The notes below the pieces were generated by a model that did not search any database, was not told the DNA's origin, and worked only from the letters and a program-made list of their open reading frames with translations. Positions 1-9,028 of a stretch of DNA of 64,000 nt are shown here, one piece after another. The stretch's first letter is position 1; each line of letters starts with the position of its first letter. The stretch lies in assembly GCF_011387195.1 (NCBI RefSeq), contig NZ_CP046919.1:1736001-1800000 (forward strand). The letters are read 5' to 3'. Position numbers and translations under genes: made by a program. Source of the DNA: Streptococcus ruminicola. GTDB lineage: Bacteria; Bacillota; Bacilli; Lactobacillales; Streptococcaceae.

Positions 1-1
1 A

Positions 2-454
2 ATATCAGTGCTGGGGATTTTTGCCTCTATCATTTTTGCAGTATTCGGTGGTGTCTCACAACTTGGAGCTTTGGGAGGTAAATTAACTACAACCAGTGTT
101 AGTAAAATTTTTATTTTTGTAGGTGCATCATCATTTGTCCTCTTTAGCGTTGTATTCATGGCCTTTGCTGCAACAGCTCGATTAACAGGCCGTGAACTAA
201 GATCTTGTGGTTGCTTAGAAAAAAATAACGGTGAGAAATGTCAACATAAAATATATGAGCGATACCCTATTTATACTATATCAGTTATCATATCACTTAT
301 TATTCTAATTTTAGGAGTTTTAGGAAATCGAGGGGTATATCCTGTGATATTAAACATTCTACAATTAATGTTTAATAATTTGCCAAACAGAGAAATTATT
401 TGGAAAATATTATCGATATGGTTTCAGATGATAGAAAAATTTGGTATGCTTTGA
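2..454 (+). CDS. Hypothetical membrane protein, 5'-truncated by window edge
   Basis: The reading frame is open to the left edge, so the true start lies outside the window. About 150 residues are visible. There are three to four hydrophobic stretches, near residues 3-20, 33-57 and 87-107 counted from the GTG at 8. A short Cys/His-rich polar loop (C-G-C ... C-x-H) lies between the second and third. The fold suggests an integral membrane protein with a cytosolic or external metal-ligand-like loop, but I recognise no family. A hairpin terminator follows at 540. Function unknown. Confidence 0.5.
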   Translation: MSVLGIFASIIFAVFGGVSQLGALGGKLTTTSVSKIFIFVGASSFVLFSVVFMAFAATARLTGRELRSCGCLEKNNGEKCQHKIYERYPIYTISVIISLIILILGVLGNRGVYPVILNILQLMFNNLPNREIIWKILSIWFQMIEKFGML

Positions 455-537
455 GTACAAACATGATTGAAGGAGCAAACAACAGTTGAGGACGTTAAAC
501 GATTGAAAGAAGAAGTAATAGCTTTAAGTTTAAAAGA

Positions 538-570
538 AAAGTACTAACTACTAGTTTAGTACTTTTTTAT
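538..570 (+). terminator. Intrinsic terminator
   Basis: An 8-bp stem (AGTACTAA at 540-547 pairing with TTAGTACT at 556-563) is followed by a run of T. It closes the transcript of the truncated membrane gene. A 26-codon TTG-started frame (468-547) ends inside the stem but has no clear ribosome binding site. Confidence 0.75.
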
Positions 571-718
571 TATCTCCTTCCCCAATTCCCCAGCGTCAGC
601 AAATTCTCCCTTCGTTGTCCCGCCATTTTCCAAAAGAAATGATACCGTGACTAAAAACTTCCTTGATTTTATGCTAAAATAGAGCTAAGTTATTTAGAAC
701 AGAACGGGAGTAGAGGTT

Positions 719-1417
719 ATGATTCCAGCGTATATTAGAATTCATGATGCGTTAAAGAAAAAGATTGACGATGGTTTTTGGGAGATTGGTCAGCGTTTGC
801 CGAGTGAGCGTGATTTGGCGGATGACTACGAGGTGAGTCGTATGACGCTTCGTCAGGCGATTACGCTTTTGGTGGAAGAAGGGATTCTTGAGCGCCGTGT
901 GGGTAGCGGGACTTATGTGGCGAGTCATCGTGTGCAAGAGAAGATGCGCGGGACAACGAGTTTCACAGAGATTGTGCGTTCGCAAGGCAAGACCCCGTCA
1001 TCTCAGGTGGTTTCTTATCAGCGTAAGCCTGCCAATGAAACAGAGATTCAGCAGTTGCAACTGAAACCTAGTGATTATGTGGTTCGTATGGAGCGCGTGC
1101 GTTATGCGGATAATGTGCCTTTAGTTTTTGAGGTGGCGTCAATCCCAGAGAAGTTGATTCGTGAGTTTAAGCGTGAGGATATCACGGAGCATTTCTTCCA
1201 GACTTTGACGGATAATGGTTATGAGATTGGTAAGAGTCAGCAAACCATTTATGCTAAAAATGCGAGTGAGCGCGTGGCTAATTATCTTAAAGTGCCTAAA
1301 AATCATGCGGTGCTTGCCTTGACTCAGGTGTCATATTTCTCAGATGGACGTCCATTTGAGTACGTACACAGTCAGTATGTTGGCGACCGCTTTGAATTTT
1401 ATTTGGAGAATAATTAA
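719..1417 (+). CDS. GntR-family transcriptional regulator with UTRA domain
   Basis: This is a 232-residue one-component regulator. The N-terminal GntR winged helix (about residues 5-70) contains the typical P-S-E-R-x-L-A and S-R-M-T-L-R-Q-A stretch. The rest matches a UTRA ligand-binding domain of the HutC subfamily (V-x-R-M-E-R-V-R-Y near 120-130; a Y-V-H-S-Q-Y-V-G-D-R-F end). The ligand is usually a small metabolite and is not predictable here. An extended -10 box (TGCTAAAAT) and an AGAGG ribosome binding site precede the ATG. In many streptococci a GntR gene of this type sits between guaA and ylxM-ffh, which agrees with the right-hand neighbours. It is probably monocistronic because a strong terminator follows. 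Confidence 0.88.
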   Translation: MIPAYIRIHDALKKKIDDGFWEIGQRLPSERDLADDYEVSRMTLRQAITLLVEEGILERRVGSGTYVASHRVQEKMRGTTSFTEIVRSQGKTPSSQVVSYQRKPANETEIQQLQLKPSDYVVRMERVRYADNVPLVFEVASIPEKLIREFKREDITEHFFQTLTDNGYEIGKSQQTIYAKNASERVANYLKVPKNHAVLALTQVSYFSDGRPFEYVHSQYVGDRFEFYLENN

Positions 1418-1421
1418 AAAT

Positions 1422-1449
1422 AAGAGAGCAAGAAAACTTGCTCTCTTTT
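1422..1449 (+). terminator. Intrinsic terminator of the GntR gene
   Basis: An 11-bp perfect stem AAGAGAGCAAG / CTTGCTCTCTT with an AAAA loop, followed by TTTT, lies just after the stop codon. Confidence 0.9.
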
Positions 1450-1460
1450 GTCATCAAATA

Positions 1461-1579
1461 TAAAAAAGGTAGAGAACCCTCGGGGATTTTCCTTTAAAAA
1501 ATCAAGGCGGCAGCACCTCTACCTAGTTCAAATGCACTCTTTGGATAAATCGTCACCGATTTAAACTCAGTCTCAACCT
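1461..1579 (-). ncRNA. Candidate small RNA of unknown family, antisense to its neighbours
   Basis: On the minus strand an extended -10 (TGATACAAT, 1586-1594) would start a transcript near 1579. It runs through an AAATCG-GTGA-CGATTT hairpin and ends in a long hairpin closed by GGTAGAG (1517-1523) and CTCTACC (1468-1474), followed by six T. This has the architecture of a free-standing transcript of about 120 nt with its own terminator. It lacks the GGAA tetraloop / AGCAGC signature of SRP RNA although ffh is next door, and I recognise no riboswitch. No convincing coding frame is present. Confidence 0.5.
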
Positions 1580-1719
1580 TGCTTTATTGTATCATTTTAG
1601 AGAAAGTTACACTAATTTTTGCTTCTAAACTGATATCGCTTACGCTTTTTGTGACTTATTGGGTGTGATTAACCAATTCTGACTATTAAAATCAGGCAAA
1701 ATATGGTAAAATAAAGGCT

Positions 1720-2052
1720 ATGGAAATTGAAAAAACCAATCGTATGAATGCTCTTTTTGAGTTTTATGCTGCTTTGTTAACGGACAAGCAGATGAATTAT
1801 ATTGAACTGTATTATGCGGATGACTATAGCTTGGCTGAGATTGCTGAGGAATTTGGTGTTAGCCGTCAAGCAGTTTATGACAATATCAAACGAACTGAAA
1901 AGATTTTAGAAGCTTATGAGATGAAGCTACACATGTATTCGGACTATATTGTTCGTAGTCAGATTTTTGATGAGATTTTGGATAAATACCCATCAGATGA
2001 CTTTTTGAAAGAAAAAATTGCGATTTTGAGCAGTATTGATAACCGAGATTAA
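1720..2052 (+). CDS. ylxM: YlxM-family putative DNA-binding protein
   Basis: At 110 residues this has the usual YlxM/p13 length. A sigma-70 region 4-like helix-turn-helix ([18 protein letters not shown], about residues 33-52) is followed by a helical tail. YlxM is encoded next to ffh in Firmicutes and has been proposed to modulate SRP expression or assembly. The gene is followed 46 bp later by ffh, and the pair starts the acid-tolerance (sat) operon in S. mutans. The TAAAAT -10 box ends 7 nt before the ATG, so the mRNA may be nearly leaderless. Confidence 0.93.
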   Translation: MEIEKTNRMNALFEFYAALLTDKQMNYIELYYADDYSLAEIAEEFGVSRQAVYDNIKRTEKILEAYEMKLHMYSDYIVRSQIFDEILDKYPSDDFLKEKIAILSSIDNRD

Positions 2053-2098
2053 TTTACAGATAATTGATAATTTATAGATTTAGGTAGGAGAATTTATT

Positions 2099-3664
2099 AT
2101 GGCTTTTGAAAGTTTGACAGAACGCCTGCAAGGGGTTTTTAAAAATATTCGTGGAAAGAAAAAGCTATCTGAAAAAGATGTTCAAGAAGTAACCAAAGAG
2201 ATTCGTTTGGCTTTGCTTGAAGCCGACGTTGCTTTGCCAGTCGTTAAAACATTTATCAAACGCGTTCGCGAACGTGCAGTTGGTCACGAAATCATTGATA
2301 CACTTGACCCAACACAACAAATCGTTAAAATCGTTAACGAAGAATTAACAGAAATCCTTGGTTCTGAAACAGCTGAGCTTGAAAAATCACCTAAAATTCC
2401 TACAATCATTATGATGGTCGGTCTTCAAGGTGCTGGTAAAACAACATTTGCTGGTAAATTGGCTAACAAGCTGATTAAAGAAGAAAAAGCACGTCCAATG
2501 ATGATTGCGGCTGATATCTATCGTCCAGCAGCCATCGACCAATTGAAGACTCTTGGTAGCCAAATCAACGTTCCAGTCTTTGATATGGGAACTGACCATT
2601 CAGCCGTTGAAATCGTAACAAACGGTCTTGCACAAGCTAAAGAAAACCACAACGATTACGTTATCATCGATACAGCCGGTCGTCTGCAAATTGATGAAGC
2701 TTTGATGCAAGAACTTCGTGATGTTAAAGCTCTCGCTAAACCAAATGAAATTCTTTTGGTTGTTGATAGCATGATTGGTCAAGAAGCTGCCAATGTCGCT
2801 GACGAATTCAACAAACAATTGGATATCACAGGGGTTGTCTTGACTAAGATTGATGGTGATACACGTGGTGGTGCGGCGCTTTCTATCCGCGAAATCACTG
2901 GTAAACCGATCAAATTCACTGGTACTGGTGAAAAAATCACTGATATCGAAACATTCCACCCAGACCGTATGTCAAGCCGTATCCTCGGCATGGGTGATTT
3001 GCTCACACTGATTGAAAAAGCAAGTCAAGAATACGATGAAAAACGTTCAATGGAACTCGCTGAAAAAATGCGTGAGAACACCTTTGACTTTAACGATTTC
3101 ATCGAGCAACTTGACCAAGTGCAAAATATGGGACCAATGGAAGATCTTCTTAAAATGATTCCTGGCATGGCTAATAACCCTGCACTTAAAAACTTTAAAG
3201 TTGATGAAAAAGCTGTCGCTCGTAAACGTGCTATCGTGTCATCAATGACACCTGAAGAACGTGAAAATCCTGATTTGCTAACACCTAGCCGCCGTCGTCG
3301 TATTGCAGCTGGTTCAGGTAACAGCTTTGTTGACGTCAATAAATTCATCAAAGATTTCAACCAAGCAAAACAAATGATGCAAGGTGTCATGTCTGGTGAC
3401 ATGGAAAAAATGATGAAGAAAATGGGTATCAATCCAAATAATCTTCCTAAAAATATGCCAAACGGCATGGATATGTCATCACTTGAAGGCATGATGGGTG
3501 GAAACGGTATGCCAGACCTTTCAGCGCTTGGTGGAGACATGGACCTTAGCCAAATGATGGGTGGCGGCTTCAAAGGTAAAATTGGTGAATTTGCTATGAA
3601 ACAATCAATGAAACGCATGGCAAACAAAATGAAAAAAGCTAAGAAAAAACGTAATAAAAAATAA
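2099..3664 (+). CDS. ffh: Signal recognition particle protein Ffh
   Basis: This is a 521-residue SRP54 GTPase that binds SRP RNA and the signal sequences of nascent membrane proteins. Domains in order: N-domain helical bundle (1-90); G domain with P-loop G-L-Q-G-A-G-K-T-T near 108-116, the D-T-A-G-R motif and T-K-I-D; then a methionine-rich M domain from about 300 with the RNA-binding S-x-R-R-R-R-I-A-x-G-S-G segment. The C-terminus is basic and rich in Met and Gly. AGGAGAATTTATT precedes the ATG. It is transcribed with ylxM. In S. mutans the operon continues with satC-satD-satE; here an AraC gene on the other strand follows instead. Confidence 0.98.
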   Translation: MAFESLTERLQGVFKNIRGKKKLSEKDVQEVTKEIRLALLEADVALPVVKTFIKRVRERAVGHEIIDTLDPTQQIVKIVNEELTEILGSETAELEKSPKIPTIIMMVGLQGAGKTTFAGKLANKLIKEEKARPMMIAADIYRPAAIDQLKTLGSQINVPVFDMGTDHSAVEIVTNGLAQAKENHNDYVIIDTAGRLQIDEALMQELRDVKALAKPNEILLVVDSMIGQEAANVADEFNKQLDITGVVLTKIDGDTRGGAALSIREITGKPIKFTGTGEKITDIETFHPDRMSSRILGMGDLLTLIEKASQEYDEKRSMELAEKMRENTFDFNDFIEQLDQVQNMGPMEDLLKMIPGMANNPALKNFKVDEKAVARKRAIVSSMTPEERENPDLLTPSRRRRIAAGSGNSFVDVNKFIKDFNQAKQMMQGVMSGDMEKMMKKMGINPNNLPKNMPNGMDMSSLEGMMGGNGMPDLSALGGDMDLSQMMGGGFKGKIGEFAMKQSMKRMANKMKKAKKKRNKK

Positions 3665-3672
3665 AATCATAC

Positions 3673-3702
3673 AAAAAGCACGAGGTTAACTCGTGCTTTT
3701 TT
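3673..3702. terminator. Bidirectional terminator between ffh and the AraC gene
   Basis: The hairpin AAAAAGCACGAG-GTTAA-CTCGTGCTTTTTT lies between two convergent genes, with A/T runs on both sides so that it can serve both strands. Confidence 0.88.
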
Positions 3703-4726
3703 ACTTCGGATTTTCAGTGGCTGTCTTTACGTCACAGAGTTTATTGAGGCAGTTGTGACATGGGCTTTTTTCTTTGTTTTTAGGTTGTTTTTTGATGTCG
3801 TGCGGGTAGATGCCAATATATTTCTTAAATAAACTTGAGAAGCGGCTGTGAGAAGTATAACCAACAGCGATGGCGACCTCTTTGATTTCAAGTTGAGTTG
3901 TCATTAAGAGGTGCTCTGCTAGTGCCATACGACGTCGCTGGATGTATTCGGTGATTGTCATATGATATTTGGTTTTAAAAGCTGTTTTTAGCTTGGTTTT
4001 ACTCATCATAGCGATTTTAGCCAGCAAATCCTGTGGTATTGTTGCCATTAAGTGATCATTGATATAATGGCGGACATTGTCCAAAGCAACACTGTCTTCT
4101 TGGCTGATTTCCTGCTCATTTTGTGTAGCATAATAGTTGTTAATAATGCTACTAAGCCATTCTTTAGCCTTGATTTCATAGAAAAGTTCGCTAGCAGAAG
4201 AGCCTAGTTTATAATGTAAAATGTCATCAGCAATTTTTCCAAGTCCCGCTCCAAGAAAATGATTGGCTTCTTTGAAAATGTGACACAAATCATCTGGTTT
4301 TAATTGATAGCGCCCAACAAGACAATCGTCGATAATTTTTTGTTTAAAATCAAAACAGACCGCTTGAAAATTAGTATGCTCATGCAGCAAGGTCTGAAGA
4401 ATCTGATGTTGATTACAAATCACAAAACTATCGTTGCTTGATAGTTGTTGATAGGGTGGTAAAATCTCACCATTTGCTGAAATAATATGAGCTGAAAAAA
4501 GTGCAGTATCAGGAAAACGTGACAAGTCGCAACAATAAATGGTCTCTTTTTTTAAATCAAAATCAAAAATACTGACTCGAAAATATTCAGTATCATAGGT
4601 CCAATAAAAGCCTTCCAAATCATCGCAAGATAAGTAATAACTTTGTCCATGAGGGGCAAAGCGACTACAATTTGGCAGTAAAATAGCCTTTTCTTTGATA
4701 TTATCATTAAAAAAGATAGCAGACAT
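3701..4726 (-). CDS. AraC-family regulator with C-terminal Cys cluster, probable iron-uptake regulator
   Basis: This protein has 341 residues. A poorly conserved N-terminal half is followed by an AraC/XylS double helix-turn-helix from about residue 215, with L-A-K-I-A-M-M-S-K-T-K-L-K and I-K-E-V-A-I-A-V-G-Y-T-S-H-S-R-F-S-S-L-F-K-K-Y-I-G-I-Y-P. It resembles the YbtA/PchR-type regulators of siderophore uptake loci. The last 20 residues hold C323-x2-C326-x4-C331 next to His324, which could bind a metal or be redox active. It is divergent from the two-half-ABC plus ECF operon it probably controls. Three copies of an AATGCTA-type repeat lie in the shared promoter region. Control of the operon is inferred from position. 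Confidence 0.8.
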   Translation of the reverse strand: MSAIFFNDNIKEKAILLPNCSRFAPHGQSYYLSCDDLEGFYWTYDTEYFRVSIFDFDLKKETIYCCDLSRFPDTALFSAHIISANGEILPPYQQLSSNDSFVICNQHQILQTLLHEHTNFQAVCFDFKQKIIDDCLVGRYQLKPDDLCHIFKEANHFLGAGLGKIADDILHYKLGSSASELFYEIKAKEWLSSIINNYYATQNEQEISQEDSVALDNVRHYINDHLMATIPQDLLAKIAMMSKTKLKTAFKTKYHMTITEYIQRRRMALAEHLLMTTQLEIKEVAIAVGYTSHSRFSSLFKKYIGIYPHDIKKQPKNKEKSPCHNCLNKLCDVKTATENPK

Positions 4727-4760
4727 AAGGACTCCTTTGATAAAATGATACGATTAGTCA

Positions 4761-4852
4761 AATGCTACAATTCGTCATAATATTCTTTATGCATTGAATA
4801 CATAATTATTACATGCTAGAATGTATGTCAAATCCATTATAATGCTAAAATG
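4761..4852 (+). promoter_or_regulatory. Three direct repeats (ATGCTAnAAT) and promoter of the transport operon
   Basis: AATGCTACAATT (4761), CATGCTAGAATG (4812) and AATGCTAAAATG (4841) are same-strand repeats between the divergent AraC gene and the ABC operon. The third overlaps a TATAAT -10 box (4838-4843). Direct repeats near the promoter suit AraC-type regulators, which bind tandem half-sites. Confidence 0.5.
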
Positions 4853-4894
4853 CTTATTTATCAATATTTTGGATAAAAATATAAAGGAGTTCAT

Positions 4895-6634
4895 ATGATT
4901 AAGGTTTATAAAAAGTTATTTTCTTATGTACCTGAATATAAATATCTGGCTTATCTTGCTATTTTATTAGCGGCGATTTCATCAGTCTTTACAATAGGTG
5001 CTTTTTATGACATGTATCTCTTTTTAAACCATCTAATTGTTCAGAATAATGCGACAAATATTGCCCATTATGCTAAAACGGTTGTTGGTTTTATGATGAC
5101 TGGGATTGGTATTTACCTCATTTCAGGGCTATTAACCCACATAGTAGCTTTTCGTTTGGAAACTAATCTTAGAAAAAAAGGGATTGACGCTTTGAGTCAA
5201 TCAAATTTTGCTTATTTTGATACTCATACATCAGGATACATTCGTAAAACCATTGATGATAATGCTGCAGAAACACATACGATTGTTGCTCATTTGATTC
5301 CTGATAATACAACAAGTGTCATGACTTTGCTATTGCTGGTTCTTGCAACTTTTGCAGTTAATGTTTATCTGGGACTTGCTTTAATTCTGTTAGCAGTGGT
5401 TGCTTTGTTGCAGATTAAACAGATGATGGGAAACGCTGAGTTCATGGATGCTTATATGAAAGCTTTGGAAAAAATGAATAGTGAAACCGTTGAATATGTT
5501 CGCGGGATGCAAGTTATCAAGATTTTCAAAACTTCTGTACAATCCTTTAAAGCTCTTTATACAGCTATTAAATCTTATTCAGATTATGCTCTCAATTATA
5601 GCTTTTCTTGTCGTACAGCCTTCATTATCTTTCAAGTAATGTTTGCGACTTACGCTACTTTGATTGTGCCAATTTACTTATATTTCGTACCGCAATCACA
5701 ACAATTAGCTCTGCTACCAAAATTTATTTTCTTCTATTTTGCGGTTGGTTTGCTTTATGTTACCTTTATGAGGATCATGTATGTTTTCATGTATCAGTAT
5801 AAAGGAAGTGTCTCAGCAGAAAAGATTGAAACTTTGTACAATGATATGACCAGCCAGCGTGTAGCTCTTGGAGATGAAGAACTTCTTGAAAATGGTAATA
5901 TCATCTTTGATCACGTAAGTTTTGGTTATGAAGATCAAAAAGTTATTGACAATCTGTCATTTGAATTGGAAGAAAACAAGGTCTATGCCTTTGTTGGAAG
6001 TAGTGGTAGTGGGAAATCAACAATTGCCAAATTGATTGCTGGACATTATCGAGTTGATAGCGGAAGTATCAAATTAGGTGGAAAACCCATTGAATCCTAT
6101 AGTCAGGATGCTTTGATGGGACAAATTGCATTTGTCTTTCAACAATCAAAACTTTTTAAAATGTCTATTTTTGACAATGTCAAAATCGGTAATCCAAATG
6201 CAAGCGATGAAGAGGTTATGAAAGCCTTGAAATTAGCCTCATGTGAAGAAATTCTTGATAAATTCCCTGAACGTGAACAAACGATGATTGGTTCCAAAGG
6301 TGTTTATCTTTCAGGCGGTGAAAAACAACGCATTGCTATCGCACGCGCCATTCTAAAAGATGCTAAAATCGTTATTTTAGATGAAGCATCAGCTTCTACA
6401 GACGTTAATAATGAATACCAAATCCAAAAAGCTTTTGCTAATTTAATTGCTCATAAAACGGTTATTATCATTGCACACCGTTTATCATCAATTAAAGGTG
6501 TTGATGATATTTTAGTGATTGATAAAGGTCAAATTATTGAACGTGGTAACAGTAATGAATTACTGGAAAAAGGTGGTAAATATAAAGCCTTTAGCGATCT
6601 TTACGCATCAGCAAATGAATGGAGGGTGTCATGA
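4895..6634 (+). CDS. Half-ABC transporter, IrtA/YbtP-like, first subunit
   Basis: At 579 residues this combines an exporter-fold membrane domain (six helices, about 15-310) with a nucleotide-binding domain carrying Walker A G-S-S-G-S-G-K-S-T, signature L-S-G-G-E-K-Q-R and Walker B I-V-I-L-D-E-A-S. AAAGGAG precedes the start. It overlaps the next half-transporter by an ATGA junction, so the two should form a heterodimer. Pairs of this type beside an AraC regulator and a Trep_Strep/MptD protein resemble YbtPQ and the mycobacterial IrtAB/Mpt systems, which import ferric siderophores despite the exporter fold. Substrate is inferred only. Confidence 0.85.
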   Translation: MIKVYKKLFSYVPEYKYLAYLAILLAAISSVFTIGAFYDMYLFLNHLIVQNNATNIAHYAKTVVGFMMTGIGIYLISGLLTHIVAFRLETNLRKKGIDALSQSNFAYFDTHTSGYIRKTIDDNAAETHTIVAHLIPDNTTSVMTLLLLVLATFAVNVYLGLALILLAVVALLQIKQMMGNAEFMDAYMKALEKMNSETVEYVRGMQVIKIFKTSVQSFKALYTAIKSYSDYALNYSFSCRTAFIIFQVMFATYATLIVPIYLYFVPQSQQLALLPKFIFFYFAVGLLYVTFMRIMYVFMYQYKGSVSAEKIETLYNDMTSQRVALGDEELLENGNIIFDHVSFGYEDQKVIDNLSFELEENKVYAFVGSSGSGKSTIAKLIAGHYRVDSGSIKLGGKPIESYSQDALMGQIAFVFQQSKLFKMSIFDNVKIGNPNASDEEVMKALKLASCEEILDKFPEREQTMIGSKGVYLSGGEKQRIAIARAILKDAKIVILDEASASTDVNNEYQIQKAFANLIAHKTVIIIAHRLSSIKGVDDILVIDKGQIIERGNSNELLEKGGKYKAFSDLYASANEWRVS

Positions 6635-8364
6635 AAAAGAAATTACAAGAACTTTTTGCCTTGACTGAACACGGTGCAAGTCGTTTATTATATGCTTGCG
6701 TCACGGGATTATTTGTATCAGCAGCAGAATTAACACCGATTATCTTGATGATGTACTACATCAAGCATATCTTGGCACAGGAAACTCTTTCTTTTTGGAC
6801 AGTTATTCTAGGTTTAGTTTTAGTTGCTGCAGTGACTTATGGCTTTTTCTACATCGATTATAATGCGACTTATACGGCTACTTATCAAGAAAGTGCTGAT
6901 CTTCGGATTGATATTGCTGATACTTTACAAAAAATGCCTTTATCGTATTTCTCACAACGTGATTTGACAGATTTGTCACAAACCTTGATGAGTGATGTGG
7001 AACGTCTTGAACATGCTCTTAGCCATGCGATTTCTAAAACGATTGGCTTTGTCCTTTACTTTATTTTATTAACGATTACGCTTTTTTTCATCAATCTTCC
7101 TTTAGCTTTGTGTATTTTTATCCCCATTTTTCTAGCTTTTTTAGCACTTATTTTGTCAAAAAATATGCAAAAGAGAGCTGTTAAGAAATACTGGAAACAG
7201 CTCCGCGAAAACTCTGATAGTTTCCAAGAAGCCATTGAATTACAGGAAGAAATAAAAGCTTACAATTTAAGACAAACCATCCATGATAAGCTTTATCAGC
7301 AAATGGAAAAAAGTGAAAAAATCCATATTATTTCTGAAGTCCTTCAAGGTATTCCAATTAATATATCCAACTCAATTATCAGATTGACAATCGGATTGGT
7401 GATTTTGGTTGGAACAAATCTTTATTTCCAAGGTCAAGTGAGTCTTCTGGTTTTGCTGATGTTTATTCTACTTGCTATCAAAGTTTCTGACAGTACTGAA
7501 AACATTGTTTTAAATGTCGGTGAAATTCTCTACATTGACTCAGCTGTTAAAAATATTAAAGAACTTCGTGCAGTCAAACAACAAAGTGGACAAGATGTTA
7601 CTCTCAAGCATTTTGACATCGAACTCAAAAATGTTGGCTTTGCTTATAAAGATGGACAAAAGATCATCGACGGTGTATCTTTTGTTGCCAAACAAAATGA
7701 AATCACAGCACTTGTCGGACCATCAGGATGTGGTAAAACAACCCTATTAAGACTTTTATCTCGCTTGTATGATTATCAAGAAGGTCAAATCACTATTGAC
7801 GGCAAGAACATCCAAGACATTAGCACCAATAGTTTATTTGATAACATCTCAATTGTCTTTCAAGACGTTACGTTGTTTGATAATACGATTTTGGAAAATA
7901 TTCGCCTTGGTCGACCAGATGCAACAGATGAAGAAGTAAAAGAAGCTGCTCGTCTGGCAAATTGTCAACATTTTGTTGAAAAATTACCAGAAGGTTATGA
8001 AACAAGAATTGGTGAAAATGGGGCAAAATTATCTGGCGGAGAACGTCAACGTATATCTATTGCACGTGCCATTTTGAAACAGGCACCAATTGTTATCCTT
8101 GATGAAATCACTTCATCACTCGATATTGAAAATGAAAAGTTGATTCAAGATAGTTTAAATTATTTATTACAAGGTAAGACCGTGATTATCATCTCACACC
8201 GTCTTAAATCCATTGAAAATGCAGATAAGATTGTTGTGATGAAAGATGGTCAGGTTGACGGTATTGGTAAGCATCGTGATTTGCTTGAAAAATCAGCTGT
8301 TTACCGTGATCTCATTGAAACATCGCAAAAAATTGAAGAGTTCAAATATCAAAAGAATGCTTAG
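6631..8364 (+). CDS. Half-ABC transporter, IrtB/YbtQ-like, second subunit
   Basis: This 577-residue partner of the preceding gene starts at the ATG overlapping the upstream TGA (ATGA), with GGAGG just before it; an upstream in-frame ATG has no ribosome binding site. Six transmembrane helices are followed by an ATPase domain with Walker A G-P-S-G-C-G-K-T-T, L-S-G-G-E-R-Q-R, and I-V-I-L-D-E-I-T. The Walker B is followed by Thr-Ser rather than the usual Ala-Thr/Ser-Ala, but the catalytic Glu is present. It probably forms one channel with the first subunit. The ECF S component starts 9 bp downstream in the same operon. Confidence 0.85.
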   Translation: MKKKLQELFALTEHGASRLLYACVTGLFVSAAELTPIILMMYYIKHILAQETLSFWTVILGLVLVAAVTYGFFYIDYNATYTATYQESADLRIDIADTLQKMPLSYFSQRDLTDLSQTLMSDVERLEHALSHAISKTIGFVLYFILLTITLFFINLPLALCIFIPIFLAFLALILSKNMQKRAVKKYWKQLRENSDSFQEAIELQEEIKAYNLRQTIHDKLYQQMEKSEKIHIISEVLQGIPINISNSIIRLTIGLVILVGTNLYFQGQVSLLVLLMFILLAIKVSDSTENIVLNVGEILYIDSAVKNIKELRAVKQQSGQDVTLKHFDIELKNVGFAYKDGQKIIDGVSFVAKQNEITALVGPSGCGKTTLLRLLSRLYDYQEGQITIDGKNIQDISTNSLFDNISIVFQDVTLFDNTILENIRLGRPDATDEEVKEAARLANCQHFVEKLPEGYETRIGENGAKLSGGERQRISIARAILKQAPIVILDEITSSLDIENEKLIQDSLNYLLQGKTVIIISHRLKSIENADKIVVMKDGQVDGIGKHRDLLEKSAVYRDLIETSQKIEEFKYQKNA

Positions 8365-8373
8365 GAGAAAAAG

Positions 8374-8961
8374 ATGAAAACAAATTCCTTCACTGTTAAA
8401 GATTTGATTAATGCTGGTTTATTTTCACTCTTAGTTTTTATAGCTATTTTTGCTAGTGGCATGTTTGGGTTGATTCCGATTTTTATGCCATTCATTCCTT
8501 TTCTATGCGGGCTTTTTGCTGGTCCTGTCTTTATGCTTTACAGCACCAAGATTCACCGTTTTGGTATGGTTTTAATTATGGGAGTCATCATTGGGCTTGT
8601 ATTCACAGTGACTGGACACGGTATTTACATTCTTCCAGGAATGACACTCTTGTCTTTAGTAGCTGAATACATTTTGAAAAAAGGTGGCTATGCTAGCGTA
8701 AATCACACGAAGTTGGCTTTTAACGTCTATTGTTTATCATTTGGTTTCAATATGATTCCGATTTATGTTTCTAGGGCTGCTTATGTGCAACGTTTGGTCG
8801 AAGAAGGCTATGGTCAAGCTTACGCTGATAAAATGATGAGTATCTTACCTTATTGGTCATTCTTCCCAGTTCTTGCCCTAGGAGCAGTAGGTGGTTACCT
8901 AGGAGCAACAATTGGTGTCAAGATGCTGAAAAAACATTTCCAAAAACTTGAAATGGCGTAA
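8374..8961 (+). CDS. MptD/Trep_Strep-family ECF transporter S component
   Basis: This is a 195-residue integral membrane protein with five or six helices and the G-L-F-A-G-P-V-F and S-L-V-A-E-Y-I-L stretches of the Trep_Strep/MptD family. S components give substrate specificity to energy-coupling-factor importers. Family names come from Treponema/Streptococcus and from the M. avium paratuberculosis mpt iron locus. AGGAGAAAAAG precedes the ATG. It is followed by T and A subunits, so a complete dedicated (group I) ECF transporter is encoded. The vitamin, metal or metallophore carried cannot be deduced. Confidence 0.82.
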   Translation: MKTNSFTVKDLINAGLFSLLVFIAIFASGMFGLIPIFMPFIPFLCGLFAGPVFMLYSTKIHRFGMVLIMGVIIGLVFTVTGHGIYILPGMTLLSLVAEYILKKGGYASVNHTKLAFNVYCLSFGFNMIPIYVSRAAYVQRLVEEGYGQAYADKMMSILPYWSFFPVLALGAVGGYLGATIGVKMLKKHFQKLEMA

Positions 8962-8975
8962 AATACAAAAAAATG

Positions 8976-9013
8976 AATGCAAACTTGGTCGCTTGGTGCG
9001 GCCAAGATGCATT
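8976..9013 (+). other. Strong hairpin between S and T component genes
   Basis: AATGCA...TGCATT encloses CTTGGTC...GGCCAAG in the 67-bp gap between the S component stop and the T component start. There is only a short T tract, so this is more likely an mRNA stability or processing element than a full terminator. Confidence 0.5.
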
Positions 9014-9028
9014 TTGAGAGTGAATGAG

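Noticed and set aside
468..547. 26-codon TTG-started frame after the first membrane gene
   Set aside because: No clear ribosome binding site and it ends inside a terminator stem; could be a gene remnant, but cannot be supported.
1461..1579. The RNA beside ffh as SRP (4.5S) RNA
   Set aside because: It lacks the GGAA tetraloop and AGCAGC internal loop and does not fold as one long rod.
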